Shown here: piece after piece, positions 56,115 to 64,000 of the stretch
Numbering within the stretch: position 1 is the first letter of the stretch
Layout: each line of letters starts with the position of its first letter
Assembly (NCBI GenBank): GCA_030765065.1
Contig: CM060976.1
Location: 61,302,539 to 61,366,538 of the forward strand
Length of the DNA stretch: 64,000 nucleotides
Reading direction: 5' to 3'
Source: Deroplatys truncata
Lineage: Eukaryota; Arthropoda; Insecta; Mantodea; Mantidae
Notes under the pieces: model-generated
What the model was told of the DNA's origin: nothing
Database searches by the model: none
The model's input: the letters and a program-made list of their open reading frames with translations, nothing else
Position numbers and translations under genes: made by a program

Positions 56115-56977
56115 CCTTTGGTGTGTTACATTCACATGACATTCTCTACCCTATATCGTTTATTAATAGGTATACAAATTATTCTTACGAAAGTTTATTT
56201 TCCTATCTACTACATATTAATCGAGATAAACCTTTCCAGAAATAACTGCATTGCACATTTGGTTACAGATATAAAGGGAATTGCGAAAGTCAAATGTTTT
56301 AGAGCTGGACGCTACACACTAGCCTTAAAACTCCATATTCTTTCCATGACATTGCGAGAAACAATAATTGAAAATCGACAGGTCTTGAAAAGAATGCCAA
56401 GTATTGAACATTAATACCATTAATAACGGATGTCTCGGAAATGGCTTACGCCACAAAAACATTACTTGAAATAAACTGTGTGTTTTAAAGAGATCTAAAT
56501 GTTTTGTGTAGTGCATTTTCGTCTATCGCTTAACATTTAGAAGATATACAAGATTATACAAAATTCCTTCCGAACGAAGGGGACTTCAAGCGTTATTCCC
56601 CCAAAATTCAAGATATACATTTTATTCGCCAATATCTTTAATATATGGTATTTTAATCAAAATTGTTACAGCCATTTTTTAGAAAATTAAAAAAAAAGTC
56701 TAAAAATCTTTCAAGTAAAGGGTAGTTTGGGATGGGGATATTTTCTTCAAAATCTTCGTGTCGCATTTTTGGAAGGTACTAAACTTAAATACCAAGTTTG
56801 GTGCTTATCCGACTTTTCGTTTCCGAGTTATGCCGTTCATACACACCTGTTTCTATGGATGCTTTTTTGGCTTCAGGGGGCTCAAAACATGTATTTCTGA
56901 GGAAATCTCGATATCGAATTTTTGGCTGGAATGCAATATCTTTTCTACTACTATGTACGTGGTAGAGAGAGTAAAAA
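56115..56977 (-). repeat. family A repeat, subfamily 2, full length
   Basis: Preceded by a long A-run. It starts TTGGTGTGTTACATTCACAT and ends CTATGTACGTGGTAGAGAGA with GTAAAAAA. The microsatellite position is collapsed to CATACACACC. Otherwise complete. Confidence 0.9.
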
Positions 56978-56979
56978 AT

Positions 56980-57478
56980 ACAGTTTTGATAATAAATTGT
57001 TAATAATTCTAAACTTTCTTCCACTTGGTGCATTTAAACTAAAAATGATCTGAAATTATAAATGGACACGCGCATGCTTATTAATAGGTACGCCCAACTT
57101 TAAACCCTATTTTCTCTCTGTCTGTTTTAAAGCATTTTTCCATATTAAAAATGCTCTACACGATGCAATGTTTTACTACCTTGCTTCATAATTTTTGTAC
57201 TGCCTCCCAAAAGACATTAAAGAAAATGACTATATTCTTTTTAAAAATAATGGCCCAATTTTGAGGAAATAAATTATCTTTGATAAATGAAGAAATTTGG
57301 ATACAAAAATTAATAATTTGTCTACAATAATTACGGGTTAATATAAACGTCAGATATGGTAGGTCTTTTTGTACACTCATTTACTGTAAAATCTGCATTT
57401 TTAAGTGAATATTTTTAAAAGTGCATTTTGTGGAGCATTTCTATTAAAACAATGAATTTTCACAATAAAACATTAACA
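56980..57478. other. no gene; block shared with 7.0 kb
   Basis: 57137-57195 (CATATTAAAAATGCTCTACA and following) resembles 6985-7035. Otherwise AT-rich and featureless. Confidence 0.3.
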
Positions 57479-57479
57479 T

Positions 57480-57730
57480 TGCGACTTTTTTTTTCAGTTT
57501 TTCAACTGTCACTTCTCTCAGTTCTCATTGTCACTGCTTTAATCTGATTTAGCTTTCACTACAAGTTCTTAGTTCACAATCTCACTTCACTAATGTGAAT
57601 TAGTTCAATTTCCCCGTCACTTCACTTTCTTCGTGACGTAACCTCTTCTTCCGGACAGTTCACTCGCGGGAGTCGAACACATGACTTCTACAATCTCTCG
57701 CTTCGCAGTAGCACTCGCTGCATGTCACAA
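57480..57730 (-). repeat. tRNA-derived SINE, family 4
   Basis: On the minus strand the right part reads CATGCAGCGAGTGCTACTGC (box A-like) and ATGTGTTCGACTCCCGCGAG (good box B, GTTCGACTCCC), followed leftward by a body of CACTTC/TCACT-rich sequence and a T-run complement at 57487-57495. Box spacing is right for a tRNA-type promoter. No second copy in the window. Confidence 0.5.
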
Positions 57731-57734
57731 ACTC

Positions 57735-59740
57735 GCTAGGAGAACAGCACTTTTCATCGCAACAGAAACGCACTGGGTATCTCGCTCATTTACTGACTGA
57801 CTGACTCCTCTCGCGAAAACGTTCACTCATATAGCCAATGGAATCTTCCACAGAACATTTTAGAACTATCTCAACACACGTTCTGGAGGGGGGAAACAAA
57901 CTTCCAGAATATTCTGGTTATCTGCCAATAGCGCTTCTGATGTTTACACCGGGCGAGAACGCGACTTATCTTTTTTTATCTCCGACTGCCTTCACGATAA
58001 CCTTGGGCTATAACTGCTGTGTTACAATATTTAAATAACCATGCAAGCGAGAATTTTGAAAAAATGGCGAAAACTGATATTGTGTGTAATAACTGGCATA
58101 AATATCAACAAAATATTTTACAAACATATTTAAAGATGCATAATCTAACATTTTTCAGTTCATTTAAATATTTGTATCTGTCTTCTACACTCGGGTATAG
58201 TTATAGTAATGACTAACCTCAGTGGACAGAAGGAGCCTTATTGATTGCTCTCGATCTGATCATGAAACACTTCTCCAAATGTTTCCATTGCTGTATTTCC
58301 TTGCTAATATGGCTAAGTAAATTACCCATCAAGTATTTAATGAAATTAACTAATGAGAAAACTCAAAGTTACATTCTAAGCCAGCGGCACTGTAAGCTGC
58401 GCCTTTGTCGATACATCCAAGTACACGCAATCAAAGGCAGGGAGCGAGTTGAAGTATCTGCAATTAGGGGGGTGTTTCAGAAAATGAGAAGTAACATCAA
58501 GCACACATGACAATATAGTTCCAAAAGACACAACTTGTATCACGATGCACACTTCAGCACAATATCAGGTGAAGAAAAACGAAGCTCGCCCGTGACAACC
58601 ACTCTTACTTTGTTGCTGACCACCCTTATCAAGAAAATATGGCTAAAAGAGTCAACTGGCTGTTTTTCAACGCAGGACCTACATCATTAGTGGGGCTGAG
58701 TGGCCACGTCAGTGCTAAACACGAATTCCAAAGAAACAGAAAGTAGGATTGTACGGGAAACGGTGTCGTGATTGAACGAGATCTAGAAGCAAATGGGTTG
58801 GGACAGAAAAATCAAACAAATTTGAAACAATTAACCTGTGAAGGATGCTTGTACTGAGTGGAATGGTGTAAGAATGGTAGTGAACCACAACTAATGTGGC
58901 TTCAGATTAAGATATTGTGAATTTTCAACAGCCGCTCCTTAAAAGGATCTCATGATGCCAAGTTGCTCAGCCGATGCGTTACCCAAGCGTAGCGTGCCTG
59001 ATAAGAGGGGATCAAGAGTGCCCTCGTTGAGCTCTTCATATTCCCGAGATGGCCAGTGAACATCTAACGCTTAGTTTCTTAGGCTTAATCGACTGGAAAA
59101 AAATGTGCTTCATACAGACAATTTATCCTTTTAGGTTTTATTACTTTCTTTGCTTTGCTATTTAACAAGAGGGCAACAGTTATCTAATCCTGACATATTT
59201 GAAGGGTTGAAAACCTAAATTCAGGTTTACACTAGCCGACATTAAACGCACTTCTCGTGTGTACAAGCGTTTACCTGACTATTGAAACACCCAGAACTAC
59301 TCGGGCGCACCAACAAATGCTCATTGATGATATTAAACATCCATTGAAGACCTGCTACAGACGGACTTCATTACAATACTGTAGGCAAGAGCGTACTGAA
59401 GTTCAAACAGACTGTGTTAAACATGACGTAGGCAAAAAAATCTTAATGTCCACTTACCAAATGACCTCACTTTTGAATAACAAACAGTTGTATTCTTGTT
59501 ACGAGGATAAAATGAAAGCTTAACAATACTAATTAATAGAAGGTTAATATATTGAACCACATTACATTCCTTTGTAAGAACAGGGCACGGTGCTGCGTAA
59601 GAGGAAGAAACAGATGTTGCGCAGTTTATTTCCGCCAATTATACCGACCGTAAAGTCGAGATTCTCATTCAACCGCAGAAAGCGTTAGCTACCATTCTGT
59701 GCCAAGTGCCTTCTATTTTTACCGCCAGGTACCTGCATGA
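57735..59740. other. no gene; heat-shock-element-like motif at 57902-57914
   Basis: 57902-57914 reads TTCCAGAATATTC, three alternating TTC/GAA units with correct spacing inside the palindrome CCAGAATATTCTGG. A GAATCTTC dimer is at 57841 and a CCAAT motif near 57835. No coding region follows within 1 kb, so regulatory function is doubtful. The rest, including the 88-residue open frame at 59257-59523, is unrecognised. Confidence 0.25.
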
Positions 59741-59744
59741 GAGC

Positions 59745-60130
59745 ACTTCCTTATGAGTTAACTGCAAGGCAAAGAAAGGATGCAATCGTAATTAGTGCAG
59801 CCGCCGAGGAGAAACAGGAAGAAGATGCAGCGGCCGGCGACTGACAAAGGCAGCTAGGATCAACATAACGATAACAAAAATGGCGAAGGTAGGAGAGAGA
59901 AAGGTAGTGGGGAGTCGATGCAGGACGATGACCTCAACAGTAGAGTTGTTTGCCCTCTCTCGTTGTGAAGCCAAGCAAGCCAGGACTTAGCTCGTGACGG
60001 TCGAGCGTGAGTCGACTGACAGCTTGCCTTGATGGATGCAACATAACACGAAGTACCGAAAACTTGTTGCTTACCCATCCCATCTGGGTAATATGCAAGC
60101 ACGATGCCAACTTACTGTGTTCCAACCACA
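59745..60130 (+). other. GC-richer block, possible first exon
   Basis: One of the few GC-richer non-repeat blocks. Near 59876-59890 it contains AAAAATGGCGAAG|GTAGGAG, an ATG in good context followed after three codons by a donor-like GTAGGA. Purine-rich sequence precedes it. Both strands hold moderately long open frames. Nothing recognisable is encoded. Confidence 0.2.
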
Positions 60131-61770
60131 GCGACAGTTACAGCGAGAATGAAAATAGACTTTTCTTCTTCTTTCTTTTATGGAAGACGCTACTTAGGAA
60201 CAATCGGACAATTTAATTCACCAAAATGATGAAAATCTACCATTAAGATAACACCTAAAAATCCAACATTTTTATTCACTTGAGATTAATTTAACATAAA
60301 GAGACGATGACAAAAATTTCAAGAAAACAAGGGAATAAAATAAACGAAGGAGAATGGTGGAAAGTAGATAGTAGTAAGCAAAAGCACTTGCATTTTTTCG
60401 CCTATGTTATGGGTATTCATCCCACATTCATCCCCTTCTCCATACAGCTCATCGATTTTGAAGCGGACAGATTTTGTCAAATACATCTAGGTACTGCAGG
60501 CATCCTGATTGGTTGCTCTGAAATGTTTGTAATGACAAGAGATCGGATTTATGTGCGAAATGTATGCTCTTTTTTATATATTTGAAGGTATATGGAAATG
60601 ATACACTTGTTATACCTTCACAGATTATTTGAGCAGTGTTTCCAAGGGAAAATGCGTATTTTAAATTTTAATACAAAAAATGTATGCTTTACTCTTGAAT
60701 GCGATATTAAGGTATAATTCAGTAATTATAGCACTTAATAAAGTCTCTGCCGTCAGTATAAAAATGCATATATGTGTGTGTGCAATTTCAACCGAACTCG
60801 GTAGGTATGACTTACAATCTGGAAAACAATACTGCGGGTATGGATGGGGTGATATAGAAAAAGTAAAAACAAGACCTATATTAGTGTCAGGGTCACTGAG
60901 ATGAATGACACTGTTCCAATTAAGCCCAAGTTCAGTCCCCATTTGCATGAAAGGAGTGAGAAGGGGTGAAAAAAATGCACATATGTCAAGATTAGTGTCG
61001 AATCCATACTTTCACGTTCGCTGAGATGAACGTATTTCTTCGCAACCAGTTTGAATCGAGTTCACAAATACCTTAGTCTAATCTTTGGTTAAACACCAAA
61101 ATCAGAGGTCACTGTGGTCTTACTGTGGCTCGCTACGGCTAATGGTGGCGAGATACAGGAGCACTTACTCGTATCAGTAAGATATTACCTAAAAAACAAA
61201 TAGTTCATCTGATTTTTGCTTATTTGTTCATATTATGGTGCATAACTTTTTTTACATTTTTATGCATATTTTACTATTTGGTTAGGCGTAAAAATCTGGA
61301 ATCTAGTAAGGAAGATGTTAAGTATGAAGAATTACGTTCGCAATAAATGAACTCTGGAGTTAAAACTGCTCCCACTGAGGGTGATGCAAGGCGCGCAAAC
61401 CGGAATCTTCCTCGGTTGTTTCATGACAGACCAATAACATATTTACTTTGGTACTTTTATCTAAATCTTTAACAAGCAATCAATTTTGCGTAAACCAGAA
61501 TCGAATTTAAAGAGAAGGAAGGAAGCTTTTAGATTTAACATGAACATAAAAGAGGAACGGGTCATCGCCATTTAATATAACCAGAGATGTTTCGAAAACA
61601 AAACCATGGTACGTTACATTCATGAGGATGCACAAGTGATAATCTACGGCGCAGCGTCAAATTAGAAAGGGAGGTGTACTTGAATGTTTAATCAGATATC
61701 CATCGTATCAAAATGTTGGTAAACAAATCGTTCTGAAAATACCGATTGCAATGAAGAGCCTGCAATTAAA
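60131..61770. other. no recognisable feature
   Basis: AT-rich. The open frames at 60307-60585 and 60661-60948 are unrecognised. Confidence 0.35.
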
Positions 61771-61772
61771 TA

Positions 61773-63080
61773 CAGGATTATTCATAAGTCAATGTCACAT
61801 TTCGGAAGTTTGTTGTGAAATAATTACTGGGGCTATCGGTGTGAATAATATACCAAATGAAAGGCAATCTCCCAAAGTTTGTTTGGTATACCTTACAAGT
61901 GTTCAATTGTGCGCCTCTGGTTACACGGGAGACATCCAGGCGATAGGTCCAATTCTGCTCACACCCGCACCAGCATGTCACGGTCGTTCGTTGCTATCGC
62001 TGCTGTAATGCGATCTCGGAGGTCCTTCAAGTCAGCTGGAAGTGGTGGAATGAACACCCTATTCTTCATATATCCCCAGAGAAAGAATTCACATGGTGTT
62101 AAGTTCAGGGAATCGGGGCAGCAACCGAAATAATACGATGTCATTGTCAGTCCAATTCGTAAGTTCTTATTCAGATACGCGCACACGAGTCAATGGAAGT
62201 GGGGTGGGACCCTGTCCTGTTGGAAAATGAAGTTACCTTTGTCTGTCAGTTGCGGCATAAGCCATTGTTCTAACATGTCCAGATAAGTAATGTCAGTCAT
62301 TGTGGATTCGGTCAAGAAAAAGAGGCCGGAAGCCTTGTCCTTTGAGAGGGCACAGAACACTTGATTTTTGGGGAGTCGTGCACATGCTGGACTGTCACAT
62401 GTAGGTGTTGGGTTCTCCAAATGCAGACGTTGTGACGGTTCACTTTCCCCGTTAAGTGAAATGTTGCTTCGTCGCTGAAAACGAGTCTGTCACCAAAACC
62501 ACCATCATCTGGCATTGCAGCTTGCATGTCGATGGCAAATTGTGTGCAAACCTCCTTGTCACCATGTGTTCCAGTTTGTACGGTTTCATCTTCAGTTGCT
62601 TGGGAAGAATCTGCCACACAGTCGACTGAGACAGTCCCAGCTGCAGACTTACAAGATTTGTTGATTCCTGTGGTCTGCGTGCAAACAACTCACGAACACC
62701 TGCAACAGTGGCGTCTGACGGTCCCGGCCTTCTGGGCCACTTGGGTGAACATAGACAACCAGTGAGCTTTCATACCACCTCTTGATGGTCCTGCAATCTG
62801 GCGTATCATTGTAAAAATGAGTGCAAAATCACCGCTGAACAGTTAAATAACCTCTGTTTTCTAAAATTGTATCACGCAAACTGCTTTCTCGTTACCTGCG
62901 AATGCCCTTTTGAACACTCCTGCTACCTAGCGGTCAACCGTGTCACCACAAAATGTGCGCTTCACGTGACACAAACTTGGAGAGCTTTTGTTTCCCTATA
63001 TACATGATTCGGGCTTGCGTGACTCATACTTCACACACAAGATGTTTTCCAAATGTGACACTGACTTATGACTAACCCTG
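61773..63080 (-). mobile_element. mariner-like transposon, complete ends, dead transposase
   Basis: 1308 bp between TA dinucleotides (61771-61772 and 63081-63082). The terminal inverted repeats start CAGGATTATTCATAAGTCAA (left) and CAGGGTTAGTCATAAGTCAG (right, complement) and match for about 32 bases. Between them a minus-strand transposase reads in pieces: NDTPDCRTIKRWYES (about 62795) and LFARRPQESTNLVSLQLGLS with QSTVWQIL (helix-turn-helix, 62600-62690). Then VFSDEATFHLTGKVNRHNV (first catalytic Asp, about 62450-62490), FIFQQDRVPPHFH (second Asp), LTPCEFFLWGYMKNRVF (third acidic residue, here Glu) and RLDVSRVTRGAQL near the C-terminus. At least three frameshifts or stops inactivate it. The ends could still be bound by a related enzyme. 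Confidence 0.9.
61879..62890 (-). pseudogene. mariner-like transposase, frameshifted
   Basis: Coding part of the element above. Reading leftward: N-terminal helix-turn-helix (about 62890-62600), catalytic core with Asp-Asp-Glu (about 62490-62080), C-terminal tail (to about 61879). Frame changes occur near 62700, 62500-62600, 62320-62400 and 61985, and a stop follows PPHFH near 62188. Counting across that stop, about 41 residues separate the second Asp from the Glu, longer than the 34 of classic mariner or Tc1; small indels make this approximate. Length fits a normal transposase of about 340 residues. Confidence 0.85.
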
Positions 63081-63082
63081 TA

Positions 63083-63917
63083 TATCATATGTAGGCCGTA
63101 TGTGAATACTTGTTTCAACGTATGGCAATTCTGTAATTTAACGGCCGTTATGACTGCAGATGGTTGAATACATGTTTCTTCATATTAGAGTGCTACTAGT
63201 GCAGTAAGATTGTCGTAGGTGCGGGAGTAGGTACGCAGTATATAAAATATTAACTTAAAAAAGACATATTGCACAATTTTGTTTGAGATTTCATGAAAGG
63301 TCTAATGAAATTTATGACTTCTTGCAGGTTTAAGACGCTTAAACTTGAAAACTGTTCTTGCTTTCATGATCACAACACAAACGCCTAGGCTTAAAAAATT
63401 CTTTAAACTAAAGGGTATTATGATGATGCGGATTACGAATGCAGTTTCGAGTCCCATTAGCCATGGCGTGGTGCCAATCATGATTTGTCCAAGGGATGCT
63501 AGAGAAGGGGACCTAATGTAGCCTTCCACAGTACCTACACCTATTCTTGAACCCATAATAAGTTTTTAATCTCTAAGAACTTTCTCATCCTGACAGAGAA
63601 TCCAACCCTTTTATACTTGCTAGTCAGGACCGCAGAGTGGCCAGACATTTAAATAACACAGCATTTGAAATTTTAGAGCAAAACAAGAAATAAGAAACGT
63701 TTTGTTGATTTTTTTTGCGATGCGAGACTTTTGGGCACTACTATTACTCACAGGTATATATAACTAACAATACTTAACTTATTCCCCTTTTCTTATTTTC
63801 AGGCCTTTCATTGGGGTGTGATATTTTCTAAATGCTGCAAATCTTAATTCCCTTAAATTGGTTACTATGAATCTCTTGCTTCTTAATTCTATTAATCATT
63901 TTTTACGTTCTGCACCA
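63083..63917. other. no recognisable feature
   Basis: The minus-strand frame 63302-63556 is unrecognised. No SINE or family A sequence until 63918. Confidence 0.3.
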
Positions 63918-64000
63918 CTACACTACAGTAAGTAGAGGGAGTATTGCATTTCACCCAAAAATCAATATCGAGGTTTCACGGAAATACCCGTTTTGAGACT
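63918..64000 (+). repeat. family A repeat, 5' part, cut by the window edge
   Basis: CACTACAGTAAGTAGAGGGA, GTATTGCATTTCACCCAAAA, GAGGTTTCACGGAAATACCC and GTTTTGAGACT match the first 100 bases of plus-strand copies. The copy continues beyond the window. Confidence 0.85.

Noticed and set aside
59257..60585. 88- and 92-residue ORFs as genes
   Set aside because: No recognised motif, no splice or promoter support, and lengths within chance expectation for this window size.

Overview
The window looks like intergenic or intronic DNA from a large, AT-rich, repeat-dense animal genome, almost certainly an arthropod and probably an insect. The evidence is the repeat content: several tRNA-derived SINE families, decayed non-LTR retrotransposons (an R2-like copy with a C-terminal CCHC knuckle and endonuclease-like tail, two RNase H-bearing C-termini, one reverse transcriptase scrap), and remnants of hAT, PIF/Harbinger and Tc1/mariner DNA transposons. 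The R2-like fragment and the commonest SINE remind me of cockroach (Periplaneta-like) sequence, but that is recollection and was not tested. There are no bacterial operons, no CRISPR array, no rRNA gene and no complete host gene.

The dominant feature is one dispersed repeat, called family A here. About twenty copies or pieces in both orientations cover roughly a fifth of the window (about 14 kb). Full copies are about 850-900 bp. They begin with a T-run and ACTTTCTCTACT, carry an internal GT microsatellite about 150 bp in, and end with an inverted copy of the 12-base motif, a short ATGTG/CACAT hairpin and a second T-run. They have no recognisable coding capacity and I cannot place them in a known superfamily. 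They are the best candidate for something undescribed.

Layout. 1-3.7 kb: a broken hAT gene split by a rearranged family A copy. 6-6.8 kb: a decayed PIF/Harbinger transposase. 8-12.6 kb: family A copies, one of which hosts both another family A copy and a GC-rich SINE. 13.8-14.3 kb: SINE pieces. 16.5-19.3 kb: three family A copies, two joined head to tail next to a perfect palindrome. 20.5-25.5 kb: two SINEs, two family A copies, a possible LTR, and a short ORF resembling a recombinase core-binding domain split by a SINE with a 12-bp target duplication. 27-35.4 kb: retrotransposon scraps and SINEs. 38.3-41.5 kb: a family A copy and the R2-like pseudogene. 42.1-42.3 kb (minus strand): the best host-gene candidate, a 73-codon phase-0 internal exon with good splice sites and an unrecognised product. 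45.9-57 kb: family A copies, SINEs, microsatellites, a Tc1-like fragment and three hairpin or MITE-like elements. 61.8-63.1 kb: a full-length but inactivated mariner-like element with intact ends.

Nothing here forms a functional gene set. The content is a layered record of insertions whose order can often be read from which element interrupts which. All homology calls are by eye; none was checked against a database.
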